Assembly: GCA_030426355.1 (NCBI GenBank)
Contig: JAUHYQ010000001.1
Span: forward strand, 558,001-622,000
Direction of reading: 5' to 3'
Source: Gammaproteobacteria bacterium
GTDB lineage: Bacteria; Pseudomonadota; Gammaproteobacteria; Steroidobacterales; GCA-2729495
Length of the DNA stretch: 64,000 bases
In this document: piece after piece, positions 48,090-57,605 of the stretch
How positions within the stretch are numbered: the stretch's first letter is position 1
Layout: each line of letters begins with the position of its first letter
Notes under the pieces: generated by a model
Seen by the model: the letters and a program-made list of their open reading frames with translations, nothing else
Database searches by the model: none
Told to the model about the DNA's origin: nothing
Program-made: the position numbers and the translations under genes

Positions 48090-48206
48090 TTACTCGTCTT
48101 TACTTTTTGACTTGTTTTTCTCAGCGTCTTTCTTATCGCTACGATATATAGCGTAGAAGCAGCCCAGACCCACCAGCACCGCGAATACGGAAACCACAAT
48201 CTCCAT
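48090..48206 (-). CDS. Very small single-helix membrane protein, 38 residues
   Basis: The reading frame starts at the ATG at 48206, which is preceded by a strong AGGAGG with 5-6 bp spacing, and ends with TAA at 48090. The peptide is (M)EIVVSVFAVLVGLGCFYAIY then RSDKKDAEKNKSKSKDE: one membrane helix with a charged cytoplasmic tail, like other small inner-membrane proteins (for example CcoQ/CydX-like in design, though not identified). The strong ribosome-binding site makes it probably real. Confidence 0.6.
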   Translation of the reverse strand: MEIVVSVFAVLVGLGCFYAIYRSDKKDAEKNKSKSKDE

Positions 48207-48316
48207 AAGAACCTCCTCAGCGAACCGATTTCATGCTAGCACAAGCGCTGGCAGGTGTTTACGGCTTGAGCTCACTCGGACACAATAGAGTCCTCAGGAA
48301 AAGAGGTTATTCAGTC

Positions 48317-49054
48317 ATGCAACCTGTAGTCCGTGCTTCCCGCCTTATCGCAAGCTTTGCCGCAATGGCTTTCGCGTCACCACTGCTCGCCGCAGACATG
48401 GAATCACCCATGGAATTAACCATGGAATTGCCTGATCCGACCAGCGGCGAATACTGCCAGCTGGCTCAACAGGTGCTGGCGAGCACCGACATGGCGGGCA
48501 CTATTACCGTGTTCGACAACATGCCGGATTACAGGTCGTCCAAACCCGCTCCAGATCCGCTGATGATTTATCAAGTGGTTACGTACGATGAGAAGCGCCC
48601 CATCGCGGTGTCCTGCAAGGTAAAGGCTGCTGATCATCTGCGCGCAACCTACGGTGAAGATGCTGCCGGGGAACAACAGATCTGCTCGGTCATGACCCGC
48701 ATGGCACTCAATCAGGCAATTCGCGAACTCGATGCTGAGAACCCGCCCGAAGCGGTCGCGCAAGCGCGCACTTTCATTGTTGATGACAATGAACCCTTCA
48801 TTACGGGTCAGAGTTATCTGCAGGATTTCGAGCTGAGTTACCGCGACCCTGAAGGCAATGTGCACCTGCAAAGCCCGGGTTTGCAAACGAATTGGGACGA
48901 CTGGTTACTCTGGATTATGCCGAACCGCGTGCGCGGTCAGACATATTGTCACCTGCCAACGGTCACCTATATCAAGGCTCTGGCCACTGGTGCAATTGAA
49001 CCTGGGACTCTAATTACCACGACGGACGATGCGCCGACCGTGCCGCAAAACTGA
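48317..49054 (+). CDS. Exported protein of unknown function
   Basis: The ATG at 48317 (MQPVVRASRLIA) gives 245 residues with a signal peptide (IASFAAMAFASPLLAA). The mature part has four Cys (EYCQLA, VSCKVK, QICSVM, TYCHLP), which suggests two disulfides, and no membrane helix. No family is recognised. AAGAGG precedes the start. It converges with the cytochrome oxidase operon. Confidence 0.6.
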   Translation: MQPVVRASRLIASFAAMAFASPLLAADMESPMELTMELPDPTSGEYCQLAQQVLASTDMAGTITVFDNMPDYRSSKPAPDPLMIYQVVTYDEKRPIAVSCKVKAADHLRATYGEDAAGEQQICSVMTRMALNQAIRELDAENPPEAVAQARTFIVDDNEPFITGQSYLQDFELSYRDPEGNVHLQSPGLQTNWDDWLLWIMPNRVRGQTYCHLPTVTYIKALATGAIEPGTLITTTDDAPTVPQN

Positions 49055-49056
49055 GA

Positions 49057-49407
49057 TCAGTGGTGCTCCGGCATCGTGGCAACAAAATCAGGCTCTGAGA
49101 AAGTGACGTCACGCATGCCCCATGTGTAGTCACCTTCGATCGCCATAAATCCGATTAATACCAGCAAGGCGCTCGGCGGCAATAAAATGGCGGTAATCAA
49201 TGCCATCTTTTCCCACATCATGTGCATGAAAATGGCAATGATGAAGCCGGCCTTAAGGAACATAAACAGCAGTATTAATCCCCAACGCAGGTAACCCTGA
49301 AAACCGACGTAGTCCACCATGTAGGACAGGGCGCTAAGCACAAACAGTAGCCCCCATATCCACAGATATATTTTAATCGGATGTTGTTGCCCTTCTGCTT
49401 CAGACAT
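49057..49407 (-). CDS. ctaF: Cytochrome c oxidase subunit IV-type protein
   Basis: The 116-residue protein has three membrane helices and the COX4 features: IYLWIWGLLFVLSALSYMVD, GLILLFMFLKAGFIIAIFMH and MHMMWEKMALITAILLP. In caa3 and bo3 oxidases this small subunit helps assembly. It is the last gene of the operon and lies 33 bp after the subunit III gene. Confidence 0.85.
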   Translation of the reverse strand: MSEAEGQQHPIKIYLWIWGLLFVLSALSYMVDYVGFQGYLRWGLILLFMFLKAGFIIAIFMHMMWEKMALITAILLPPSALLVLIGFMAIEGDYTWGMRDVTFSEPDFVATMPEHH

Positions 49408-49440
49408 CGCTCAGCTCCTGACCCTGGTTATCGGAAAAAG

Positions 49441-50124
49441 TCACCAGAGATAGAAAAACGCAAAAATGAATACCCAGACAAGATCCACAAAGTGCCAGTA
49501 GAGCCCCGCGATCTCGACCGTTTCATAACTGCCCGACTTGTCGTAATCGCCGCGCCGAACACGGTTAGCGATTACTAGCAAGTAAATCACCCCGGCCGAC
49601 ACGTGCATGCCGTGAAACCCGGTAATCATGAAAAATGCAGCACCGAACTGCGGCGCACCCATGGGGTTGCCCCACGGCCGCACACCTTCGTCAACAATCA
49701 GCTTGGTCCACTCGAAGGCCTGCATACTAACGAAAGTCACGCCCAGCAACGCGGTGGCTAACATTAATAAAACGGTAACTTTCTTATTTCTCCGGTAACC
49801 GTAATTAACGGCCATAGCCATGGTGCCGCTGCTGGTAATCAAAACAAACGTCATGATTGCGATCAGGATCAGCGGGATAGGATCGCCACCAAAACTCAGC
49901 GCAAAAACTTCGCTTACTGGGGGCCAAGGAATCTGCGCGGTAATGCGCACGTGCATATAGCCGACAAGAAAGCAGCTAAAAATAAAAGTGTCGCTGAGGA
50001 GAAAGATCCACATCATGGCCTTTCCCCAAGGGGCGTGGAACGTCTGCTTCTCGGCAGACCAGTCCTCTACGACACTGCCCCACCGGCTCGCGGTAGCCTC
50101 ACCTGCAACTGCAGCGCTGGACAT
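49441..50124 (-). CDS. ctaE: Cytochrome c oxidase subunit III
   Basis: The 227-residue protein has the standard subunit III helices, with MWIFLLSDTFIFSCFLVGYM, EWTKLIVDEG and GFHGMHVSAGVIYL, ending AGLYWHFVDLVWVFIFAFFY. It is in the inner membrane beside subunit I. AAGGAG precedes its ATG, 12 bp after the neighbouring gene. Confidence 0.93.
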   Translation of the reverse strand: MSSAAVAGEATASRWGSVVEDWSAEKQTFHAPWGKAMMWIFLLSDTFIFSCFLVGYMHVRITAQIPWPPVSEVFALSFGGDPIPLILIAIMTFVLITSSGTMAMAVNYGYRRNKKVTVLLMLATALLGVTFVSMQAFEWTKLIVDEGVRPWGNPMGAPQFGAAFFMITGFHGMHVSAGVIYLLVIANRVRRGDYDKSGSYETVEIAGLYWHFVDLVWVFIFAFFYLW

Positions 50125-50136
50125 CAGAACAACTCC

Positions 50137-50751
50137 TTAGGTCAACAGCAACAACGTGAAGAACACGTACCAGACCAGCAACAAAAAGTGCCAGTACGTC
50201 GTGCACAACTCCACGCTCAATCGTATGCGTTTAACTTCAATTCCCTGCCAGGCACGCGCAGCAGCTCGCGCCCAAACGACCAATCCGCCGAATAAATGCA
50301 GGGCATGAATACCGGTCAGCAACATAAAAAATGCGGTAGCCGGGCTTTGCACCGCATACAAACCCGATTCACGGAGTATTCCCCAGGCCGCAAACTGACC
50401 CACGAGAAACGCGATGCTTAAAGCGCCCGCCAGCGTCAATGCATACCGCACGCCCCGGATATCGCCGGACAATGCGGACTTACGCGCGAAGTGCATGCAC
50501 ACACTTGCCAGCACCAGGGCAACCGAGTTAATCCACAGCAAACCCGGATCAGAGATGGCCTCCCAATCTGGCTGATGCATACGCATGCGATAACCGACGG
50601 CAAACAGAAAGAAAATGCTGGTCAGCACCGCTATAAAAAGCGCGAGTGCTGTCTTAGCGGCCGGTTCGGGACCCGTATTCATGTCGACGCCGTCGCCCGC
50701 AGCGCTGGGTGTCAGCCAACTTTTTTCCGCCAGCTTGCCGAGAATACTCAT
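50137..50751 (-). CDS. Second cytochrome c oxidase subunit III-like protein
   Basis: The start at 50751 (MSILGKLAEK) follows GAGGT and gives 204 residues. It resembles heme-copper oxidase subunit III: FMLLTGIHALHLFGGLVVWA and ELCTTYWHFLLLVWYVFFTL, but is more divergent and shorter than the next gene's product. Two III-type genes in a row are known in some caa3 operons. A GTG at 50766 is an alternative start. Confidence 0.82.
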   Translation of the reverse strand: MSILGKLAEKSWLTPSAAGDGVDMNTGPEPAAKTALALFIAVLTSIFFLFAVGYRMRMHQPDWEAISDPGLLWINSVALVLASVCMHFARKSALSGDIRGVRYALTLAGALSIAFLVGQFAAWGILRESGLYAVQSPATAFFMLLTGIHALHLFGGLVVWARAAARAWQGIEVKRIRLSVELCTTYWHFLLLVWYVFFTLLLLT

Positions 50752-50778
50752 GCGCACCTCGCCCACTGAGCAGCCCGG

Positions 50779-52542
50779 CTAACCATTCGGGTGCTCCGGA
50801 TCAAAACCTTCGGCACCCGGCGCGGCCGGTTCATCCTGCGAGATAAAGTCTTTGGCAGCGCCCGGAACACTGTAGTCGTAGGCCCAGCGATATACCGTTG
50901 GCAAGCTTGGACCCCAGTTGCCGTGTTTAGGCGGATGCTGCGGAGTACGCCACTCCAGCGTGGTTGCGCCCCAAGGGTTGGGATCCGACTTCTTGCCACG
51001 CAAGCTCATGAACATGTTCACAAAGAAGAGAATCTGGGCAGCGGCAACGAACAGCGCTGAATAGGTAATACCCACGTTCATCGCCTGCGCCGACTCCGGA
51101 ATAAATTCGGTGGGGCCGTAACTGAAGTATCGTCGCGGCACACCGAGAATGCCCAGATAGTGCATCGGCAAATAAATCGAGTACGCACCAAGGAAGGTAA
51201 ACCAGAAATGCCATTTACCCATGGTCTCGTTGTACATCTTGCCGGTGATTTTGGGGTACCAGTGATAAATTGCCGCAAACACAACCAGCACCGGCGAGAC
51301 GCCCATTACCATGTGGAAGTGCCCCACCACAAAATAGGTATCCGATAGTGGCAGGTCGACCACCACGTTACCCAGGAACAGACCTGTCAGACCGCCATGA
51401 ATAAAGGTGAAAATAAACCCGATACAGAAGAGCATCGGTACGCGGAGGTGAATATCGCCTTCGTAAAGAGTCAGCACCCAGTTGTAGACTTTTATGGCGG
51501 TCGGCACCGCAATAATCAGCGTGGTAGTGGCAAAGAAAAACCCAAAGTAAGGGTCCATACCGCTGACGTACATGTGATGCGCCCAGACAATGAAGCTCAG
51601 CCCGCCAATTGCGACAATCGCCCAGACCATCTGCCGGTAGCCGAAAATGTTCTTGCGCGCATGACACGCCAGGATGTCAGAAACCAACCCGAAAGCCGGC
51701 AACGCAACAATGTAGACCTCGGGATGACCGAAGAACCAGAACAAGTGCTGGAACAATATCGGGCTGCCACCCTCATGGTCGTTCTGCATGCCCGCCTCCA
51801 GCACAGCAGGCATAAAGAAGCTGGTACCAATAGTTGCGTCCAGCGTCATCATGATGGCGCTGACCAATAAAGCCGGGAACGCCAGCAAACCCAGGATTGT
51901 CGCGATAAAAATGCCCCACACCGACAGCGGCATACGCATCAGTGTCATGCCTTTGCACCGAGCCTGCAGAACCGTTGTCACATAGTTCAGGCCGCCCATG
52001 GTGAACGCAACAATAAACACGCCCAGGGACACGAGCATCAAAATAATGCCCCAACTGGAGCCCGGCGTTCCCTGCATCACCGCTTGCGGCGGATATAAGG
52101 TCCATCCCGCTCCGGTTGGCCCTCCCGGCACAAAAAAACTGGTCAGCAAAATAATGACGGACAGCAGATATACCCAGTAACTGAGCATATTCATAAACGG
52201 GAAAACCATGTCGCGGGAGCCGCACATCAACGGAATAAGGTAGTTGCCAAAACCACCCAGGAACAGCGCCGTCAGCAGATAAATCACCATAATCATGCCG
52301 TGAATGGTGACGAACTGATAATAGTCCTGAGGGGCGATGAAGGAGAACGAATCAGGAAAGGCAAGCTGCAAGCGCATCATGCCGGACAATAAAAGCGCAA
52401 TTACACCGACAAAGATCGCAGTCAGAGAGTATTGAATCGCGATTACCTTGTGGTCCTGGCTCCAAACGTATTTGGTGATGAAAGTATGTGGATCATGTAA
52501 TTCATGCTCATGATCCCTATCCGCGATCGCAACATATGCCAT
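50779..52542 (-). CDS. ctaD: Cytochrome c oxidase subunit I
   Basis: The 587-residue protein is the catalytic subunit that reduces O2 and pumps protons. It shows the low-spin haem His (FVTIHGMIMV), the CuB/haem site WFFGHPEVYI with the Tyr used for cross-linking, the HHMYVSGMDP segment, the high-spin haem region (VVGHFHMVMG) and the GNYLIPLMCGSRDMVFPFMN motif of D-pathway type enzymes, including the Glu of GHPEVYI. These mark an A-type (A1-like) oxidase. Heme a synthesis genes are not in this window. Confidence 0.96.
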   Translation of the reverse strand: MAYVAIADRDHEHELHDPHTFITKYVWSQDHKVIAIQYSLTAIFVGVIALLLSGMMRLQLAFPDSFSFIAPQDYYQFVTIHGMIMVIYLLTALFLGGFGNYLIPLMCGSRDMVFPFMNMLSYWVYLLSVIILLTSFFVPGGPTGAGWTLYPPQAVMQGTPGSSWGIILMLVSLGVFIVAFTMGGLNYVTTVLQARCKGMTLMRMPLSVWGIFIATILGLLAFPALLVSAIMMTLDATIGTSFFMPAVLEAGMQNDHEGGSPILFQHLFWFFGHPEVYIVALPAFGLVSDILACHARKNIFGYRQMVWAIVAIGGLSFIVWAHHMYVSGMDPYFGFFFATTTLIIAVPTAIKVYNWVLTLYEGDIHLRVPMLFCIGFIFTFIHGGLTGLFLGNVVVDLPLSDTYFVVGHFHMVMGVSPVLVVFAAIYHWYPKITGKMYNETMGKWHFWFTFLGAYSIYLPMHYLGILGVPRRYFSYGPTEFIPESAQAMNVGITYSALFVAAAQILFFVNMFMSLRGKKSDPNPWGATTLEWRTPQHPPKHGNWGPSLPTVYRWAYDYSVPGAAKDFISQDEPAAPGAEGFDPEHPNG

Positions 52543-52554
52543 CTTTATGCCCCC

Positions 52555-53952
52555 TTATTCGAAACGTCGACCGGCGTTTGCATCCGCCAGCTGCGTTTGA
52601 CCCAGTGTGTTCATGTACGCCACCAGGTCATTAATCTCTGCTTCCTCGTTTAACATCTGCGCCATCTGCGCCATCTGGCGGCCGTAGCGATCATCGGGAT
52701 TGGCGCCGCGCAAGCCGTCCCGGAAATTGCGCAGCTGGTTGGCGGTGTACCAGTCACTCATGCCCGCTGCGCGCGGCGCATTCATCGCCCAGATACCCTG
52801 CCCCTGGGCACCGTGGCAGTTCACGCAGGTTTGATAGAGGTCACGCCCCCGATCGACATTACCTTCGATAGTCGCTACAACCGGAACATCAGGCAATGTG
52901 CCTATATAAGCCACCACGTTATCAATTGCGGCTTCGTTCACCAGCGTCATCGCCATCCCGCGCATCTGCATACCTAACGCATCGGCCGGATCAGAGCCGC
53001 GCACTCCCGACTTGTAGTGTTGCAACTGACGCTTGAGATACCAGCTATCCAAACCGGTCAGCTTCGGTGCGTTCAAAGCAGGGTTGCCCTCGCCGTTTTG
53101 TCCATGGCACGCAGCGCAAGCCATGTAGGACATTTTGCCGGCTTCAGCATCGGGCTCAGCACGCGCCAGAACTTCGGCATAAGTTGGATAACTGCCCAGC
53201 CAGTCTTCAAAATCTGCTTGCTGCTCAACGACAACCTCACCGCGCATGGTGTGATGCGCCATGCCGCAAAGTTCTTCGCACATAATTTCGTACGAGCCTT
53301 CCACGGTCGGGATGAACCACTGGTACGTCACCATGCCCGGCACCAAATCCATCTTGGTGCGGAATTGAGGAACCGCGAAGTTGTGCAGAACGTCTTTAGA
53401 ACGCAGCAATACCTTTACCGGACGGTCAATCGGCAAATGCATCTCGGGGCTATAGACAAGTACGTCATCAGCGCCGGCCGGATCATCCGGATCCATGCCG
53501 AACGGATTTGCAACGCTGATCAGTCGTGGATCTACATCGCCAAAATCGCCGTCGTTGCCCGGGTAACGGAAAGTCCAGTGCCACTGCTGACCGACCGCTT
53601 CGACTTCCATTGCATCGTCGGGAACCGTTACCACATCGCCCCATACGATAAGCCCGGGCGCCAGCATGGCAACTACACCAACGGTCGTAATCCCGGTGAG
53701 CCAGATCTCCAGCTTTTTATTCTCAGGTTCGTAATGCGCCTTGCGGCCTTTCTTATGCCTGAAGTTGAGCACACACCAGGCCAGAAAGAGGTTGAGCAAC
53801 ACAAACACAATGCCGGTCACCCAGAATGTAATGTCGACAGTGGTGTCGATCATGTTCCAGTTCGAAGCGATGGGCGTAAACCACCAGGGACTGGCGAAGT
53901 GAAATATCAGAGACCCTATGACCAGCAGAACCACTACAATCGCTACGAACAT
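52555..53952 (-). CDS. ctaC: Cytochrome c oxidase subunit II fused to two cytochrome c domains
   Basis: The 465-residue protein has three N-terminal membrane helices, a CuA domain (HNFAVPQFRTKMDLVPG and CEELCGMAHHTM, which supply His, two Cys, His, Met), and two successive cytochrome c modules with CAACHGQNGEG and CVNCHGAQG. Distal Met candidates include MQMRGMAMTL and MAQMAQML. The c-type domains pass electrons to CuA in caa3 oxidases; two fused haems are less common than one. A strong AGGGGGAG ribosome-binding site precedes the ATG. It is first in the oxidase operon. Confidence 0.95.
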   Translation of the reverse strand: MFVAIVVVLLVIGSLIFHFASPWWFTPIASNWNMIDTTVDITFWVTGIVFVLLNLFLAWCVLNFRHKKGRKAHYEPENKKLEIWLTGITTVGVVAMLAPGLIVWGDVVTVPDDAMEVEAVGQQWHWTFRYPGNDGDFGDVDPRLISVANPFGMDPDDPAGADDVLVYSPEMHLPIDRPVKVLLRSKDVLHNFAVPQFRTKMDLVPGMVTYQWFIPTVEGSYEIMCEELCGMAHHTMRGEVVVEQQADFEDWLGSYPTYAEVLARAEPDAEAGKMSYMACAACHGQNGEGNPALNAPKLTGLDSWYLKRQLQHYKSGVRGSDPADALGMQMRGMAMTLVNEAAIDNVVAYIGTLPDVPVVATIEGNVDRGRDLYQTCVNCHGAQGQGIWAMNAPRAAGMSDWYTANQLRNFRDGLRGANPDDRYGRQMAQMAQMLNEEAEINDLVAYMNTLGQTQLADANAGRRFE

Positions 53953-54004
53953 TCCGAACTCCCCCTAAAACGTTCTTAGTCAGTCACCGTCGCGAAGCAG
54001 CGTC

Positions 54005-54574
54005 TTATGAAACCGCGGACGTGTTCCGCCGTGTCCCCCGTTTACGCCTTACTACCGCGAATGGGTTGACGAAATGCTGATCGCTGCCCACATGCAGAGC
54101 CCTGGAATGCTTTTCGGCCATCATCTTCTTGATGGTGTCTTCCTGATCACGACGCGCATAGATAAGGAGCAGGTATTTGCCTGCATCAATATCTTCCATA
54201 AAGCGTTTTAATTTCTGATTCTCGTTGTGAACACCAAACAGCCCGCCTTCCCACGCGCCAAACAGCGTGGCAACAGCGATAACTATTAAGTAGACATAGG
54301 CGGGAATATTGGAGCCGAAAGGCTCAAAGAACATCATCAGGGCGGCGCCGATCACGCCAATAATAAAACCAAGATTAGCCCCGATAAAACCGTCCCTAAC
54401 CAGATCCAGCGTTTCAAGATAGTTGCTGGAATGAAGCTGCTTCCTCTTAAGCCCGGCTTCATCTTTACTCACTATGTGGAGAAACCAGTCATCCACTCCT
54501 GCATCATGCAGGTTCTCGGAGATCCGGTGTGTCTCGTTAAGGGTTGGCGCGAGATAGTACAAACATTTCATCAC
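54005..54574 (-). CDS. Membrane protein with glycine-rich helices, possibly stress-related
   Basis: The 189-residue protein opens with a soluble alpha/beta part (KCLYYLAPTLNETHRISENL), then two hydrophobic segments (GFIIGVIGAALMMFF and AYVYLIVIAVATLFGAW) flanked by Gly, and a C-terminal ferredoxin-like part ending in a basic tail (RRKRGTRR). It resembles small membrane proteins of the DUF1269 type only in general shape. It lies 52 bp upstream of the oxidase operon, so co-transcription is possible. Confidence 0.55.
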   Translation of the reverse strand: MMKCLYYLAPTLNETHRISENLHDAGVDDWFLHIVSKDEAGLKRKQLHSSNYLETLDLVRDGFIGANLGFIIGVIGAALMMFFEPFGSNIPAYVYLIVIAVATLFGAWEGGLFGVHNENQKLKRFMEDIDAGKYLLLIYARRDQEDTIKKMMAEKHSRALHVGSDQHFVNPFAVVRRKRGTRRNTSAVS

Positions 54575-54836
54575 ATTGCCCTTCCGTAGTTAGTGGTATC
54601 GGTTTTTAAATTGCTTCTTGCTGACGTTTTATCCCTTTGCTTTCATCCGTGAACGGGTTGATTAATCAATGAAACGGTTATGCAGTAATACTATTGGCGG
54701 TTGCTGCGTCACAGCAAAAAAGCTAATAGGTACAAATACTTACGTTACCGAGTGTCGCACAGTTTTATCGCGTTTTGCAGGTGCAGCGCAAATACGCTCA
54801 GAACCTATTGGCCGCGCGGGTTTGGAAAGTCTGGAC
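54575..54836. other. 262-bp gap with nothing recognisable
   Basis: No gene, RNA or clear promoter is seen. The plus-strand frame that crosses it runs antisense to the M48 protease gene and is not credible. Promoters for the oxidase-associated gene probably lie here. Confidence 0.5.
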
Positions 54837-55844
54837 TCAGTCAAGAAAGGCGCGGATGCGCTCTTCGACGGCCGGATGAGTCCTCAGCAAACTGAGTTCA
54901 TCGGGTCGGGCTGCCGATTGCTCGGCAATACGGGACATGATGCTGACAAAAATAGCGTTAGGTTTACCAGTTGCTTGCAAGTATTCCCTTGCGACCGCAT
55001 CGGCCGCGTACTCAAATTCACGTGAATAACTGGCCTCAACGAGTACTTTAGGAATCGCTGCCGCCAAACTGCCTACCGCGGCAACGTCGCCGCTAATAAC
55101 AACGATCAGGCCGGCAAACAATGAGTTTTGCAAAAGGTTGCGGACGGTGTGCCGGTTTCGCACATGTCCCACTTCATGAGCCATGATAACGCGCAGTTCG
55201 TCGGTGCTTGTCGCCAGACGCACCAGATCATCCGTAAAAATTATCGTGCCTGACGGAAAAGCATAAGCGTTCGCCCCCAGGTTCTTGCCACTGCGAAATT
55301 GCAGTGAGTAGTATCCGTCGCCCCCGACCACTCGCGTCACCTCTTCCATCGCAGCGCGTATACGCTGCCGCCGCTCCGGGTTGAGCGTGCTCGGCGCAAA
55401 CACGGTACGATCCATTACCTGCAAGCCTTGCTGCGTAAGAATCAAATCAATATCCCGGGGGAGCCGATAGGCCACTTGTTTGGCCAATGCCGGAACACCT
55501 ATTGCGTAGACTGACCACCCGAATGCCACTGTCAGTAGCAACGTCGCAGCAATAAAATACCAGCGAGACTCCAGGCTATATTGCCATTGCCGTTTCCCGC
55601 TTCGACTTTGCACGGCATCAAAAAACGCCGCTGCGTCGTCGACCTCAAGGCGGGCATTTCCCGGCAACTGAACCACAGCCGGTTGCCCGCTGATTCTCGG
55701 CTGAATGTTTAGCTGATTTAAACGATACCGTGAAGACGTGCCCAATTCGCGAACCGTCATAAGTCCGGAGTCCGAAAAAGCAACCGTAACGGCACGGCGC
55801 GCCGCCGAGCGACCGTCATAAAAGAATGCGCGTAACTCGCTCAC
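54837..55844 (-). CDS. M48-family membrane metalloprotease
   Basis: The 335-residue protein starts at GTG, overlapping the YjgN stop as GTGA. An N-terminal soluble part of about 95 residues precedes a membrane helix (WYFIAATLLLTVAFGWSVYA) and an M48 domain: VIMAHEVGHVRNRHTVRN (zinc HExxH) and YSREFEYAADAVAREY (Glu ligand). M48 proteases degrade misfolded envelope proteins. Context with YjgN is recurrent in proteobacteria as I recall it. Confidence 0.9.
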   Translation of the reverse strand: MSELRAFFYDGRSAARRAVTVAFSDSGLMTVRELGTSSRYRLNQLNIQPRISGQPAVVQLPGNARLEVDDAAAFFDAVQSRSGKRQWQYSLESRWYFIAATLLLTVAFGWSVYAIGVPALAKQVAYRLPRDIDLILTQQGLQVMDRTVFAPSTLNPERRQRIRAAMEEVTRVVGGDGYYSLQFRSGKNLGANAYAFPSGTIIFTDDLVRLATSTDELRVIMAHEVGHVRNRHTVRNLLQNSLFAGLIVVISGDVAAVGSLAAAIPKVLVEASYSREFEYAADAVAREYLQATGKPNAIFVSIMSRIAEQSAARPDELSLLRTHPAVEERIRAFLD

Positions 55845-56914
55845 AAACCGATATCCACGTCAAACACACTGCCCACTTCTTCGCCGACCGATGACATATC
55901 AGCGACCGGTCGCCCTGCCACGGTGTGCAAAACGTCACTGTGCTCAATCCACGTGCCGTTCACCAAATACCGAGTGACACGCATTTGCGCCCAAGGAAGC
56001 AGCAAACCAAATGAGCAAATGATGGCAATAAAATTAATCAGGTATAACATCAGCAGCCGATTCAGACTCCAGTCACAACCCAGGGTGCACGGTGATTCAC
56101 CCTCATCGGCGCTACCGATCGAACTCGCTTTCAAAGTCGGGCTCAGCGTTGCCGCAGAAACGAACTGCGCAATAATGAGATACGCGGCCAGCGCCAAAAT
56201 AATACGCGGCACCCATTCCACAAGCTGCGAATAACTTCCCGTTGTCAGCTGCAGACTGGCGAGCACGTTGAAAGCAAAATTGAACAGCGGAAAGATGATG
56301 ATGGAGCTGGCGACAAATGCCATTAAGTACGCCCAGAAAAAGTCCCAGATCACCGGCTTCATATTGAAGCGCAAATTGCCGTAATACGTATGACTGATAA
56401 CGAAGCGATTGCGCAAAAAGTGCGCCACCGGGGCGCCGATACCGAAGGTGCCGACCGCCAGCAGACCGGCGAAAAAAACCATCTGGAACGCTTCCCAGTA
56501 AGCAGGGATAAAACCGAAGCGCACGCCGCGAAACGAGGTATTACGCATACTAAACATACGTGACCGGACGATAACCCACGGGATGAAGACGGCAATGAGC
56601 GTGCCAATGACCGGCATGAACGCCGGCGCAAACGCCCGCACAGCCAGCACCAGCAACAACAGGGCTACGGCAATCAGTCGGCCACGCAGGATGGCGACAG
56701 GATTTGCATGGTAATCGAAACGCCCTTCCTGCAACCGGGTGTGGCCATAGACATAGCGCCGGCGGCGCACCTTGGCCCAGGCAGAGTACACGCCGAGGGT
56801 GAGGACCGTCAGCAACACATTGACTATCCAGATGCGGAAGTAGTCGCGCGCCTGCCCCGAAAACTGAAAATAAACCCGGGACGTTTCATTCGCTGTCACA
56901 GCCTCACTGGCCAT
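55841..56914 (-). CDS. YjgN-family (DUF898) membrane protein
   Basis: The 357-residue protein begins with a soluble strand-rich part (SRVYFQFSGQARDYFRIWIV), then several membrane helices with the DUF898 signatures YSAWAKVRRRRYVYGHTRLQ and RSRMFSMRNTSFRGVRF. Function unknown. It overlaps the cytochrome b561 gene by 11 bp and the M48 gene by 4 bp. Confidence 0.88.
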   Translation of the reverse strand: MASEAVTANETSRVYFQFSGQARDYFRIWIVNVLLTVLTLGVYSAWAKVRRRRYVYGHTRLQEGRFDYHANPVAILRGRLIAVALLLLVLAVRAFAPAFMPVIGTLIAVFIPWVIVRSRMFSMRNTSFRGVRFGFIPAYWEAFQMVFFAGLLAVGTFGIGAPVAHFLRNRFVISHTYYGNLRFNMKPVIWDFFWAYLMAFVASSIIIFPLFNFAFNVLASLQLTTGSYSQLVEWVPRIILALAAYLIIAQFVSAATLSPTLKASSIGSADEGESPCTLGCDWSLNRLLMLYLINFIAIICSFGLLLPWAQMRVTRYLVNGTWIEHSDVLHTVAGRPVADMSSVGEEVGSVFDVDIGL

Positions 56915-57491
56915 GCATCATCCGTCGCAGCACACCATCTTTGGCCACGTAATGATGCCAAAGTGCGGCACCTGCATGAGCCGCCAGCAGAACAGCGCCC
57001 ACTCGCCAGCAGTAGCGATGAATAATCGCAAAAAATTCATAATTGAAAGTCGCATCTTCGGCAACCTGCGGCACCAGACGCGGCATGGAGTCAAAGCCAA
57101 AGAAAAATATCGGGAACTCCCCTTCGTAAGCCGACAACGAGGCCCAACCAGTGAGTGGGTAGACAAATAACAAGACGTATAGAAACGCGTGCGTTGCGCG
57201 GGCAAGCCAGCGCTGCGGACGACTCAGCGTCGCGGGCAAGTCCGGCGTGGTGTTGACCGCGCGCCAGGCAAGCCGCAGACAGACCAGCCCCAGGACCAAA
57301 AAACCGATGGTGTGATGCGCATTGGAAGTACGCATCACCCACGTGTCATCACCCCACGTCTCGGTATAAGCCTCATAGACTTCCACCATCCAGAACCCCA
57401 GCGGAATCTGTATAACGATCATGCCCAGCATGACCCAGTGAAAGGCGCGTGCGAGGCTGCCCCAGCTGTTTGCGGTATTAAATCTGGCCAT
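56904..57491 (-). CDS. Cytochrome b561-type membrane protein
   Basis: The ATG at 57491 (MARFNTANSW) gives 195 residues with four helices and His ligands for two b haems: ARAFHWVMLGMIVIQI, SNAHHTIGFLVLG, RATHAFLYVLLFVYPLTGWA and GAVLLAAHAGAALWHHYVA. It belongs to the YceI/b561 (CybB) group that shuttles electrons between quinone and an unknown partner. It is the first gene of the b561-YjgN-M48 run and is divergent from the UbiD-family gene. Confidence 0.9.
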   Translation of the reverse strand: MARFNTANSWGSLARAFHWVMLGMIVIQIPLGFWMVEVYEAYTETWGDDTWVMRTSNAHHTIGFLVLGLVCLRLAWRAVNTTPDLPATLSRPQRWLARATHAFLYVLLFVYPLTGWASLSAYEGEFPIFFFGFDSMPRLVPQVAEDATFNYEFFAIIHRYCWRVGAVLLAAHAGAALWHHYVAKDGVLRRMMHGQ

Positions 57492-57605
57492 TGGCTGCGT
57501 GCATCCATCCACACTGCGACGATAGGCCGCAATGATACTGGAAATCGGCCTGCATACTGAGCCAGAATCATTGCCTTTCCGCAACCCACCTCAGGTCAAC
57601 TCAAC

